DNA of 64,000 nucleotides. Origin: Argentina anserina (taxonomy: Eukaryota; Streptophyta; Magnoliopsida; Rosales; Rosaceae). Below, one piece after another: positions 34,844 through 47,051 of this stretch. The DNA is taken from the NCBI RefSeq assembly GCF_933775445.1, contig NC_065874.1, forward strand, positions 16,077,001 to 16,141,000, read 5' to 3'. The notes under the pieces are model-generated. The model saw only the letters and a program-made list of their open reading frames with translations. It did not search any database and was not told the origin of the DNA. The stretch's first letter is position 1. Each line of letters starts with the position of its first letter. The position numbers were made by a program, and so were the translations under genes.

Positions 34844-37800
34844 TCAAACCTGTTGCTTTTTCTTTTTTGGCCTCCTCTTTCTACGGGGTTTATGAGCATC
34901 AGAGTTGGAGCTCAGATTACTACTTGGAGTTGCCCCTGAACTTGAGGAATTTCTAGCTCTAAAAGTAGTTCCACTTCTGCTACTTGATGCATTGCTGGAT
35001 GTAGACACTTCAGCACGTTTTGATGAACTTTTGCTTGATGAAGGACCGAATCTCGATTGAGCACGTACTGGACCTGAGCGAGAATTACTTGATGGTCGAG
35101 GGGGAGGCATCAAAGCTCTAGCTGAAATCTGTCTCTAATTAACCAAATTCAAGTAAGGAAAAGATAAAATTAATAACATATCACATTCACTTTGTAAAAA
35201 GAGTGCTATAATTAGTAGAAAGAAAACCTGATTTTTCTCATCACTGGACATGCCAGATGCTGCTTTCCCAGAAGCACTGGATGCCTGTTCCCTGCGGAGC
35301 AGATGACAAAAATTTAAGATCATACAATGCAACATGTCATATTTAGACACTAGATTCGTACTTGGATCTGTTAATCTAATCCTACATTTTGTACTCTAGC
35401 TCGGAAACTGAAGAATAGAAACCCTTGAGCAAGTAATAAGTTCCTACTTATTTTATCTATATGGTGTGGTCCCTAAGTGGCACAAACCCGGTTCTGTCAT
35501 CCCAGTTAGTTTTCCATCCAAATTACTGTTGTGGAAACAAGTGATGCCTATGAACCATCTCCCTCCACTGCAAAAATAGTATTTTTGTCTACATATTCTT
35601 TTTAACTAAAGAAACTAAACCTACAAGCTAAGATTTACAATTCCCATTGGCTCCTTAAAAACCTCCCAATCAACCACCACCACCAGTGTTCCATTCCTCA
35701 ATGCCACCCCCACCCTCCAACACATCACCACATCCCTACCCTACCCTCACAATCACTTCCATCATCAAAATTTTGCTAATAAAATGAATGAAAAACCTAT
35801 ACCCAGCTACATTAGACTGATTCATGAGTAAAATTGCCAATACATAGCTGAAAGGCCTTGAAAGTTTTGCCTATGTGGAAACCACAGTGATTATTAATAA
35901 CTGGACAGGGAAGCTGCTTTTCAACCGCCAAGCGAAATGGTATCTACTCATGACTACCCATGTCAGTGATCTTCTCAAAGGATGATTCTAGTAAAACGAT
36001 TATAATTGATGAGATAGGTGCCCGAAATACAATAATTTATCTTCTTTATAATCTTGAATCTTTCTTTAAGGAAACGATGAAAGAACAAAAATGCTGTCAA
36101 AGGAATGGAAAATGGAAATGTAATACTGCAAAGGGGCCATGTGTTGCAACATTGGCAGAATGGACAGAAATAATGACTATGATGCAAGAGTCTTTCACTT
36201 AGCCAACACTGGAATGGTAAATGTCACGGTTCAGTAAGAGACTCTTTCACTTAGCCAACAAAAAATGTACTAATTACAATGCAAGTATTATATTCTAATT
36301 CATTAATCATCTTATCCAAATTACACTTCAGATGTGACCAACTCTTACAAACCAAAGTTTAGTGAATAGTGATGAAGAGTAAAGTACCACCTCGTCCAAT
36401 TGTAAAGGTACAGATATGAAAAGATTCTCAAGTATAGAGATCTTTAATACAGTTACGAAAATACCTTGTACTCTTATCTGTCCATTCGTCATCTGCATTT
36501 CTTTCATCACTTGAGCTTCCACTTTGAAAGAAATCATCTTCACTAAGATCCAAGAGCCCGTCATCCTCACTCCCTGTTTCTGTAGGGCAGATTAGTAGAA
36601 AGGGTTTAGGTGAACTATTTGATAATAAACAATGACACAACCACTGGTATGCTGACGATATCCAAATTCTTATGTGACACAAATGAGAAGCATCATACAA
36701 TATTTTAGCACAATTAGGCAGGAATACAGAAGTTAATTTAAGTGAAGCTTTGTCTGATAGGTTTGGCCTTCATGTTAATGATGAGTTTATTACCTCCAAA
36801 AATTCTCTGCAAAGAATGTATCCTATATGTTATCAATAATTAATTCATACTGCAGTGTTGGCTCATGATTGTAAAACACCAATAGAGTGAAAATAATTTT
36901 AACCTCAAAATGTGGAAAGATATATTAGCTTGTGGAGTAAACCATAAAAAGAAAGAGTACCTTCCAAATCCTTCCCGCTAGCGGCTGCAGCAATTAAATT
37001 GGCCTTAATCTGCTTACGGAGCCTATTTCTATTATCAACAATCTCTGAATCAACACCTCCGGTAAACAAAGCAACATATTTCTCGGTCTTGGGAAAGAAC
37101 TGATGATCAAAACATAGCATGAACTTTTAGCTTGAATTTATTGAGATCATGTACACATTTTAAGTAACAACTCAAAGCCTGGACGATGTAAAGTACAAAT
37201 AAATTTATGTTTTCCCAGTAAGGCCAAATTTAACTGAATTTTTACATTTCAAATTTAAGAAGCTATTTGATTCTTAGTCGTAATAGAAAGTGAATTACAT
37301 CGATAAAGGTGTCATATGCAAGAACAATATACACGGATAGATCAAGGATTATTGTGTAGCTTACCCTAACATATTCCAGATCTTCTTTTAATTTGGAAAG
37401 TTGCACAGAATTATCTGCCTCTTGCGCCTGAGCAGCTGTAGTACGTTGAAGTCTCTCCAAGCGTCTTATTCTTCTCTCAATTTTCCTTCTCTCTGGAAAG
37501 CAACACCTTTAATTCTTTTATGTAACTAATGAAATTAAACCACAAGCCATACAGAAAACTGTATAAAGCACACTGGTAAATAAATTACCAGGAAAACTCA
37601 TACCAAAAAATTTTATCTTCCGATCTCGCAAAAAAATTTTACGTTCCAATGCAAGCCGAGTATGAATTTCTTGCTGTTTCTTGAGTCCTTCTAACTTCTT
37701 TTCTTGAACCTCCCTGACTTCAGGTGGTAGACTCTGGAACAAAAAACGGTTATGTTAGGCCGTATTAAACAACTCCCAATAGCATTTGGGGGTGTTAGAG

Positions 37801-38638
37801 AGCTAAATGATTACAGTGTTCTGACAGCAGATTACATAAGTCAGAGTGTGAATTCACAACAATATCAATATCGGTAGAAGGAGGCTAAAGAAAGATTGTT
37901 GGAAGCCCTTATTCAAGCTTGTAGAGATCTCATTCTACACAATGAGATCAAAAAACCAGAATGCGAGAAAGTCGACCACTGTTAACTCTATTATGAGATT
38001 TAGGTCAGACAACCATTAGCGGGAGAGAAATGCAGTTTCTGTCTGACAAATTTCACTTTCTGGTACATGCTTTGTGCAATAGAATACTTTAATTTTTCAC
38101 TATTCCATGGGAATGCTTACATTTCCTTGCCCATGTTGCAACTCTATCATGTTTCTATCAATTAATTGTTTCGACGTCTTCTCAAAATTTATTCACTGTG
38201 AGATTATGCATCTCTACTCTCACCCTAACAAAAATAAACATACAGAAAATTTAGAGTCTAAATAAATAGCTCTTCCGACATATTTCTGAACAAACAAACA
38301 AGCATAGACTTAACTAACATATTCCTCGTACCGTTCAGATTTCAGCATATACTTGATAAGAGTTGTTCTTGATTAATAAAAACATATCATCCAACTCAAG
38401 ACTCAAACTCACTGAGACAAAGCTGACCCAAACAACAACTGAAGCAAAGCCTTAATTGGAAGAGGTGAAATATTGAAGAAAGAAGGGAGCTTACCTTACG
38501 GAGCATGCGCTCGACGGAGCGAATCTGATTCTTGAGGGAGGCGGGCTTGGGCTTCTTCTCGACGCTCAAGCTTCCAGTCCGGGAGCGACGGCCGGCAGCA
38601 GGCTTGGCCCTCCGTTTAACACAGCCGCCGTGAGCCAT
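34844..38638 (-). CDS. EFG1: rRNA-processing protein EFG1, 7 exons
   Basis: Minus-strand exons 38638-38495, 37733-37604, 37492-37365, 37099-36961, 36579-36465, 35291-35228 and 35134-34844 join in phase, giving 336 aa. The EFG1 domain spans roughly residues 35-180 (SLKNQIRSVERMLRK, LPPEVREVQEKKLEGLKKQQ, ERKIFLRDRKIKFF, RIRRLERL, FFPKTEKYVALFTGG, RLRKQIKANLIAAAASGKDLE) and is mostly charged helix that should form coiled coils. In yeast EFG1 is nucleolar and needed for 18S rRNA maturation. After it come an acidic stretch (EDDGLLDLSEDDFFQSG) and a Ser/Arg-rich tail ending in a basic PRRKRRPKKKKQQ cluster that suits nucleolar import. The frame is intact. The ATG at 38638 starts exon 1. An inverted copy of its upstream region lies at 54.6-54.8 kb. 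Confidence 0.9.
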
Positions 38639-38723
38639 GGCGTTGCTTTGTTGCTTCTGCAAAAGACAGAGACACCGATTTTTAAGAGCTAATTGGTTTC
38701 GGTGTAAACACAAGGAAGGAATA

Positions 38724-38935
38724 ATAACAAATGATTTTACCGCTTGGGTTTTCTACTATTGGTGGATTCGGGACTAACCCTACGCAAGTTACTATGCGAC
38801 CTGTCGCAGTGTATCCCACAAGGATTGGGATCCTCTCCTTAGCTGAAGCTCGTCCTTAGTTGTCCTCAGCTTTCAATCACAACCGTTCACACGATATCCA
38901 AAGGCTATTATGATGACACCTCAACAAAAGTCATT
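38724..38935. repeat. Inverted repeat, left copy (5' flank of EFG1)
   Basis: About 212 bp, from TAATAACAAATGATTTTACC on the plus strand to GATGACACCTCAACAAAAG. It matches the reverse complement of 54625-54842. The first ~105 bp differ at about two positions by eye, and the rest is more diverged. It starts 86 bp upstream of the EFG1 ATG, so it probably includes part of the 5' UTR and promoter. Confidence 0.85.
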
Positions 38936-39594
38936 ATATTCCCACAAAAATTATTAAAACTCAATAAAATCTCCACTTGCAACAAAACGGTGCTTATCTG
39001 TCGTTGACGACCCTCATTCTTCTCTCTTCCGTGAAAATGAATCAAGTTAAATATATTTTCTCTATTTACAGCTTTGATTAAGGGACAAACTCATAATTAT
39101 CTGAATCACATCCCACAAGATTAATCTCATTACCACTTGAAACTTGAAAGTTTTACCAACTACTACTATATATTGCACTACTGCTCCATGCCTCCATCTA
39201 TATTTCTCTATAACTCGAGGGAAATACCACTTGAATCTTTCTCCATTTTCATAACAAAGATGGGAGCTAGGTTTAACCTGAAGCTTTCAAGGACTCTTGC
39301 TCTTTGTTGCTCTGTTTGGATCATTTCCCTCTATTAATTCCCTTTTTATTTCTCTGAAACAATATAGGATTAATAGATAGAGATTCTTGTTTTGTTCTCA
39401 TCTATATATCTCCCTTTTTTGTTTTTTTTACATCAATTGTTGATAGATATATAAGTCGCTGAATCTCTCTAAGCCATATAAAAAAAACAAATCAAACTTC
39501 TTCAACCCAAACATGAATAAATACCCAAAATAATTTACTGAGTTTCATATTAAGAAATGACGGATGATAAATTGATATGAAGGAAATCAAGGAT
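38936..39594. other. Intergenic between EFG1 and the Copia element
   Basis: AT-rich. The 66-aa ORF at 39137-39337 has no recognisable features. Confidence 0.5.
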
Positions 39595-39599
39595 ACACA

Positions 39600-40078
39600 T
39601 GTTAGATTTAACACATATAACAACATACTAGATAAGTCTTCTATCTTAGTTTTAGATCAAATGCATAAAGAATAGATACATATTGTTTTGGGGATTGACT
39701 CGATCCATTGATCTTCTACTAGTTTCACACTTTTATCTCTATTATTGATGGGATAAACTATATAATATTTTTATGTGTACTAGCAGGGATCAAATCAGAT
39801 GGCTTATATAATTAGAGACAAGAGTAGTTATTGCCAGTTCCATACATCAAGGAAAACGAACAGGTAACTATCTTGTCCTAATCTGATTTCTTGATAACCA
39901 CTACTTTGAATTCAAAATTCTTGCAGACATAACTTGTACATAACATAATCGATCTATGTAAATATATATGTGTATTAGTTAATTAAATATACAAATATCA
40001 AGTCCATTAGTCACTTGCAGCCATGCTTAATATGATCCTAGTTCTAAATGCAGCAGTGCTGCTTAGGTATATCTTACA
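39600..40078 (-). repeat. Copia LTR (3' LTR in element sense)
   Basis: 479 bp, with TG...CA ends. Aligned by eye with the split copy at 51307-51675 plus about 54371-54483, it differs at scattered points, so the insertion is not very recent. Confidence 0.9.
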
Positions 40079-40984
40079 ATCTCCCACTAAATTGGGATAA
40101 TATTAAGCACAGTTTATAAGTAGCTACTTAAATTGCGCATATGAACTCAAATGTATTGTCTGCTTTCAAAATCCTGTCAACTCAACTCAGTCATAATGGA
40201 TTATGAAGAACATGATGAATTAGGAAGTCATATGTCTCTTAAAATCACATTACAATAAATTAAATCACATGGATTACCACAAGTATGGTAATGCTTGTTG
40301 AATTAATCGATTTCAAGCATAAATAATCTTGATGGCTACATGAAACTGCACATTTCACTGATATTAAATCAGTAGCACATAATGTATACATTGACTTAAT
40401 AATATGTAGTAACTTATCTTGAACAAGACAGAACGTTCAAGATGTTATAAAATGTTGAATGAAAACTCAAAATATTCAATTTGTAAATACTTATAGAATA
40501 CTTCATGATGAGGTCTTACAATAAATATTTGAACTACTAATCATCAAGACTGCATACAATAACCATTTTCTTGACATGTTCTTCAAAAACTGTAACTGAT
40601 AGTGCTTTGGTTAGGGGATCTGACATTTGCTCCTTTGTGCCAATCTTAACCGCTTCAATCTCATTATCTCAGACACACTCCCTCACAGAAAAGTACTTTA
40701 CATCTATGTTCCTTGATGCATAAGTCCTCTTATTATACTTTGCAAAGAACACAGCCGCAACATTGTCACAGTAAATTGCCAAAGGCCTCTCAATTGTGTC
40801 CACAACTTTCATTCTAGAAATAAAATTCCTTAACCAAATGGCATGTCATGTAGCCTAAAAAATAGCAATATACTGAGCTTGAAATGTTGAGGTAGCAGTC
40901 AGTGATTGTTTATTGGTCTTCCATGAAATTGCTCCTCATGCTAACATGAAAAAATATCTAAATGTAGACTTTAAATCATCCAAG

Positions 40985-42322
40985 TCATTGTTTGTATGAA
41001 GCATCAGTGTAGCATTCAACTTCCAATTCTTGATCTTCAACTTTCTTATACACCAACATGTAATCCCTGGTGCTCCTCAAATATCTCAAGACCTTTTTTC
41101 CTGCAATCCAATGTTCATAGCCTGCATTTGATTGATACCTGTAAAGCATATTCACAGCAAAACTAATATTTGATCTTGTGCACACTCGTGCATACATAAG
41201 ACTCCCAACCAATTCAGCATAGGGCACTCTATCCATGCTTTGCTTCTCCAAATTATTCTTAGGACATTGTCCCTTGTGCAATCTATCACCTTTTGACATA
41301 GGTGCATTTCCAAGTCTACAATTTTACATCCCAAACTTTTGTATAATCTTATCAACATAATTTCTTTGAGACAATCCAAACATGCTTATGTTTCTATCTC
41401 TCGTAATTTCTGTACCAAGCACATAATAAGCTTCCCCCATGTCTTTCATATCAAAACTTTTCATCAAAAAATCCCTTCGTCATTTTTAACATTCACATAT
41501 TACTGCTAGCCAATAGGATATCATCAACATATAAAACCAATGTTCTAAAAATCCCCGCCTAGGACCGCCTAGGCGGCGCCTAGGCGCCCGGAGACCCTTG
41601 GCCGCCTCGATTTTGGGCCGATTAATCCCCGATTAATCCTCTAGGCGCTGGTTTTTAGCTGTCCGCCCGATTAACGCCTAGCGTTTTTTAGAACATTGTA
41701 TAAAACTAAAAATAGAAATGACTCCCACTAACCATGCAGTATACACATTCATCCTATTTGTTCTCTTCAAATCTAAAGCTAGTAATCACTGCATCAAATT
41801 TTAAATACCACTATCTGGATGCTTGTTTCAGACCATAGATTGACTTTCTAAGCTTGCAAACTTTGTTCTCATCTTCAATAAAGCCTTCTGGTTGAAGCAT
41901 GTAGATGTCTTCTAGTATATCACCATTTAAAAAAGGTTGTTTTGAATCCATTTAATGTATTCAAGGTTGAAGTGAGCCACCAATGCCATCATCACTCTAA
42001 AAGCATTTTTGGTAGAGACTGGTGAAAAGGTTTCATTGTAATCAATTCCCTCCTTTTGATTATAACCATTGGCCACAAGTCTGGCTTTGTACCTTTCCAC
42101 TTTGCTTTATGCATCTCTTTTAGTCTTGTAAACCCATTTACATCTAATTGACTTTGAAATTGCATCAGTTTTATCCACCAATTCCCAAACACCATTATGT
42201 AACATGCTTACCGATTCATCTTCCATTACAAGCTTCCATTTGTGACTATTTTCATATTTCATAGCTCCTGCAAGTGTGGTTGGATCCTTTTCTTCCCCCA
42301 AATCAAATTCAATACCAGTCAT
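40985..42322 (-). pseudogene. Copia reverse transcriptase/RNase H remnant
   Basis: The minus strand shows WKLVMEDESVSMLHNGVWELV and CKWVYKTKRDA (RT start) at 42322-42107, and SKGDRLHKGQCP, VPYAELVGSLMYARVCTRSN and LRYLRSTRDYML (RT end/RNase H) at 41299-40985. Stops and frameshifts break it, and a 161-bp MITE sits in the middle at 41538-41698. It is not functional. Confidence 0.85.
41538..41698. mobile_element. GC-rich hAT-type MITE inside the Copia RT remnant, 8-bp target duplication
   Basis: 161 bp with inverted ends CAATGTTCTAAAAA and TTTTTTAGAACATTG. Flanked by TATAAAAC at 41530-41537 and 41699-41706, the 8-bp duplication typical of hAT. The interior is palindrome-rich and GC-rich (CCTAGGCGGCGCCTAGGCG), which stands out from its AT-rich host. 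Confidence 0.88.
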
Positions 42323-42336
42323 GAATAGTTGGTAAT

Positions 42337-43932
42337 TGATAGGAGCACTTTGTGCGTCGTTCTTAACATGTTTTTATCTCAATTTGTACTTTGCTTAACC
42401 CTTATTGTTGTACTATTGAGTTATTGAGTCGTAGTAAGAGTCTTGAGCGGTATTGGATGCATTTTTGTGCTTACATGAGTTAAAACGCATAATTGGTTTA
42501 GAGTCCTAGTTTGACTAGGAATCCTTGTTAGGTTTTGAAACTAATTATCTCTTACTCATGATTTTATTTTCTTATTTTCAAATTGGATTAAAGAGATAAT
42601 TAAAGAAAAAAAGATGGAGCCAAGTCATGCAACAATTAAATAAAAGATGATCATTAAAGGCATAAAACATGGCATTTTTTAGGGATTAAAACATGACATG
42701 TTTTAGGGATTAAAGCATGACATGTTTTAGAGAATAAAACTTTCCATGTTTTAAGGATTAAAGCATGGCATGTTTTAGGGAATAAAACTTTCCATGATTT
42801 AAGGGATTAAAGCATGACATTATTATAGGAAGAAAGAATCAATTTCAAACCCTATCTTTCCTCTATATATACAAGGCTTCACCTCTCAAATATCATGACT
42901 TCTCATTAGCATTCAAGAGCCAAAGCTCTACTAAAACACCACCATAAACTTCCCTCACAAATTAGCCAAGCCGTCCACCCCAAAACCATCATCATCTCCA
43001 CCGAGTTTCACCATTGAAGACACACCTCCAAGGTTCCTACAACGTGTGATTCTCGCAACTCGTCTCCATGGCTTCGTCTATTTGTGTTAATCTACAATTC
43101 TTTGTCTATGAAGATTGTAAGTTGTTGTTTATGTGGAAATATTGGTTTTGTATTTGTTTTAAAATTTTCAGATTGTATTTGATATTTTTTTTGAGACTAT
43201 GTCGAATCTATGTTCTTATAATTAATGAGTTTGTATTTCTATTGTTGTGTTCTAATCATCTTTCTCATACTTTTAGATAATTTTTAGATATGTGCATATG
43301 AATGTAGTGGTTGGATGCAATCCCTAAGATTGTGTTTGAGTGCTAGATTCATCAACCATATTGACACAAATCGAATCATGCCCTAAGTAGGTTCGGTTTG
43401 TGTTGATTAAAAGTGGTAAAAATTCTGGAAATTTGCATGTGAAACCATGGTAGGTGACGCCACACATGAAACATGTCTCCAACAAAGATTTGGTACTTAA
43501 ATGTAATCTTGTTTGATTTCTACTCTAAGTGTTATTGAATTTGATTGCATGCAAATTTAGATTAGGCCCTAAGTCAATCTAAATGTTAATTGAAATCTTG
43601 CATGATTAGATGATCCCCTAAGGCTCTAATTGTATTGGTGCCTAAAAAGTATGTAATTGGTCGAATTAGAATGCATGATAGGTTCGAACTTGTAATTATG
43701 TGGTGTAATGATAAATTTGGTTTAAGTTTGTTAAAAAGAAGTCGATCATGTAAATAGTAATTTATGTTTTATTTTAGTAGTTAATAATCAATCTCAAACT
43801 CCCAATTATTTGTTAACACTAAAAGTTTAGAGTTCCCTTCAATTCCCCGGAAAGAACGATCCCTGCTTATTCTATACTAACGATGATGTTTTACAGGGTT
43901 TATTATAGACGTTTTAACAAAACGCTCTATCA
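42337..43932 (+). repeat. Athila-like LTR 1
   Basis: 1596 bp. It contains a minisatellite of units like GGGATTAAAGCATGACATG (about 42650-42830) and a TATA box (CTATATATACAAGG, about 42863-42876) that marks the LTR promoter. The 70-aa ORF at 43068-43280 recurs in LTR2 and is downstream of that promoter. I do not consider it a gene. Confidence 0.9.
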
Positions 43933-44008
43933 TTTTGGCGCCGTTGCCGGGGAATTGAGAAAATCTCAATTCTTTAAAGTGTTAATTTTGTGCGTCGTAA
44001 AGGGTTGG
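43933..44008 (+). other. 76-bp remnant internal region between LTR1 and LTR2
   Basis: Begins TTTTGGCGCCGTTGCCGGGG (primer-binding site), continues with a leader also found after LTR2, and ends AAAGGGTTGG just before LTR2, which resembles a polypurine tract. It looks like an element whose whole internal region was lost. Confidence 0.75.
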
Positions 44009-45605
44009 TGATAGGAGCACTTTGTGCGTCGTTCTTAACATGTTTTTATCTCAATTTGTACTTTGCTTAACCCTTATTGTTGTACTATTGAGTTATTGAG
44101 TCGTAGTAAGAGTCTTGAGCGGTATTGGATGCATTTTTGTGCTTACATGAGTTAAAACGCATAATTGGTTTAGAGTTCTAATTTGACTAGGAATCCTTGT
44201 TAGGTTTTGAAACTAATTATCTCTTATTTATGATTTTATTTTCTTATTTTCAGATTGGATTAAAGAGATAATTAAAGAAAAAAATATGGAGTCAAGTCAT
44301 GCAACAATTAAATAGAAGATGATCATTAAAGGCATAAAACATGGCATGTTTTAGGGATTAAAACATGGCATGTTTTAGGGATTAAAGCATGACATGTTTT
44401 AGGGAATAAAACTTTCCATGTTTTAAGGATTAAAGCATGGCATGTTTTAGGGAATAAAACTTTCCATGATTTAAGGGATTAAAGCATTGCATTATTATAG
44501 AAAGAAAGAATCAATTTCAAACCCTCCATCTTTCCTCTATATATACAAGGCTTCACCTCTCAAATATCATGACTTCTCATTAGCATTCAAGAGCCAAAGC
44601 TCTACCAAAACACCACCATAAACTTCCCTCACAAATTAGCCAAGCCGTCCACCCCAAAACCATCATCATCTCCACCGAGTTTCACCATTGAAGACACACC
44701 TCCAAGGTTCCTACAACGTGTGATTCTCGCAACTCGTCTCCATGGCTTCGTCTATTTGTGTTAATCTACAATTCTTTGTCTATGAAGATTGTAAGTTGTT
44801 GTTTATGTGGAAATATTGGTTTTGTATTTGTTTTAAAATTTTCAGATTGTATTTGATATTTGTTTTGAGACTATGTCGAATCTATGTTATTATAATTAAT
44901 GAGTTTGTATTTCTATTGTTGTGTTCTAATCATCTTTCTCATACTTTTAGATAATTTTCAGATATGTGCATATGAATTTAGTGGTTGGATGCAATCCCTA
45001 AGATTGTGTTTGAGTGCTAGATTCATCAACCATATTGACACAAATCGAATCATGCCCTAAGTAGGTTCGGTTTGTGTTGATTAAAAGTGGTAAAAATTCT
45101 GGAAATTTGCATGTGAAACCATGGTAGGTGACGCCACACATGAAACATGTCTCCAACAAAGATTTGGTGCTTAAATGTAATCTTGTTTGATTTCTACTCT
45201 AAGTGTTATTGAATTTGATTGCATGCAAATTTTGATTAGGCCCTAAGTCAATCTAAATGTTAATTGAAATCTTGCATGATTAGATGATCCCCTAAGGCTC
45301 TAATTGTATTGGTGCCTAAAAAGTATGTAATTGGTCGAATTAGAATGCATGATAGGTTCGAACTTGTAATTATGTGGTATAATGATAAATTTGGTTTAAG
45401 TTTGTTAAAGAGAAGTCGATCATGTAAATAGTAATTTATGTTTTATTTTAGTAGTTAATAATCAATCTCAAACTCCCAATTATTTGTTAACACTAAAAGT
45501 TTAGAGTTCCCTTCAATTCCCCGGAAAGAACGATCCCTGCTTATTCTATACTAACGATGATGTTTTACAGGGTTTATTATAGACGTTTTAACTAACGCTC
45601 TATCA
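44009..45605 (+). repeat. Athila-like LTR 2
   Basis: 1597 bp, very similar to LTR1 by eye, sharing the same number of internal minisatellite units. Followed by TGTTGGCGCCGTTGCCGG, the primer-binding site. Confidence 0.9.
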
Positions 45606-46784
45606 TGTTGGCGCCGTTGCCGGAGAATTGAGAAAATCTCAATTCTTTAAAGTGTTAATTTTGTACTATATTGTATATTTGTAAAAATAAATTCGTGTAA
45701 ATAGTATGGTGACCAGTAACATTCAGTAAAAACAATTATAAGTAATTTCTTTTACATCTTAAAAAAAAAAAGTAAATCTCTGTAAATTTTTTTTACTTTT
45801 TTTGTAAAGTGTAAAAATGTAAAAATACTTGTAAATTGTAAAAAAAGAAGAAGTAAAAATAAATTTTGTGTACAGTAAACAAAAAATTAAAAAGGAAGAA
45901 TTAAAAAAATTAATGTATATGAATAGTAATCGGTAACAGTAAAGTACGCACAGTAAATAAACAAACGTGAACAGTACTTGGTAAAAAAATTAACCTTTTT
46001 TTTTTCTAGTGATAAATGTTTTAATTTTGTTGTTGTATGCATATATGATACTTGTTAGATAATTAAGGAAACTAAAATGTTTATTTATGCTTAGTTTATT
46101 GTAAGTTATAAAGTGAACGGAATAGGTAAAGTCCATTTTGTTAATATTAGCTTTAACCCTCCATTTGTATCTTGTTAAGGTCACTTGGGATTGAGGGCGG
46201 CTTTTATTAACACTTTGCGAGCAGTCTAACACACAAATTTATTCCAAGCTGAGTAGGGGGCATACTATTTTTATTAACATAGTTCAAGGTTTAAAAAATT
46301 GGATCTCAGAGGCCCATAGACTGACATACATCTCGGTGATGGAGTCGGTAGTGGAAACATTCTTTCGAGGGTGTAGCCTCCGTGGTGTCCAACAAATGAG
46401 TCATGTCTTGTGACTATCTATGAATCTAGCTATCCAGCCTTCTGAAACAAAAGAATGAGTTTGTGTCTAGACAACATACTTAGGCCGCATGTCCACCTCG
46501 CTTTATAACTTAGAAAATAACTTTGTATAAATAGATTATATATTTTCAAAAGAAAATGATATTCTAACTTTTAAGGTATATCAGATAAAGCAAGACCCTT
46601 ACCTGGGACTGTTTCAGTCCATTGCACAGTTAGCTCATCTGCTCCACGTACCTTAAATGTTAGGATTGTGTGTGAATAAAATCAGTTAGACTTTGTAATA
46701 CTTTCACTTATAGATTTCGTTACAATAAAAAAAAGACTAAAAAATAATGAAGAATAAAAGAAAATAGAAAAAAAAATAAACAAA
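45606..46784 (+). other. Athila-like leader and deleted internal region
   Basis: Primer site and leader, then a very AT-rich stretch full of GTAAA and AGTAA motifs (45680-45990). No gag or pol frame was found; the expected coding region has been lost. Confidence 0.6.
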
Positions 46785-47051
46785 ATGATTAGAGGAAGGA
46801 AGTTCCAAGTGGGCCAGAAAGTTCTGTTATTCTATTCGAGGCTTATGTTGTTTCCAGGGAAACTTCGTTCGCGTTGGGTTGACCCATTTGTTGTTACTAA
46901 CGTGTTTGCTCATGGTACAGTTGAGATTAAAAGTAATACAACAGGGAAGGCATTCAAGGTGAATGAGCATCGACTTAAGCCCTACTATGAGCCATTTGAG
47001 GAGCACACGTATGCGGAGACAATTGTGAGAGATGCGCCTAACGGAGAATGA
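46785..47051 (+). pseudogene. Gypsy integrase C-terminal remnant
   Basis: An 88-codon open segment with FQVGQKVLLFYSRL, FPGKLRSRWVDPFVV and FKVNEHRLKPYYEP is the typical tail of Athila-type integrase. Everything upstream in pol is missing. About 1.8 kb of non-coding 3' DNA follows before LTR3. Confidence 0.85.

Noticed and set aside
42650..42830. Regular repeats resembling a CRISPR array
   Set aside because: They are contiguous minisatellite units inside a plant LTR, without unique spacers.
43068..43280. 70-aa ORF repeated in the Athila LTRs (also 44742-44954)
   Set aside because: It repeats because the LTRs repeat. In LTR3 the frame is altered, and it shows no protein features.
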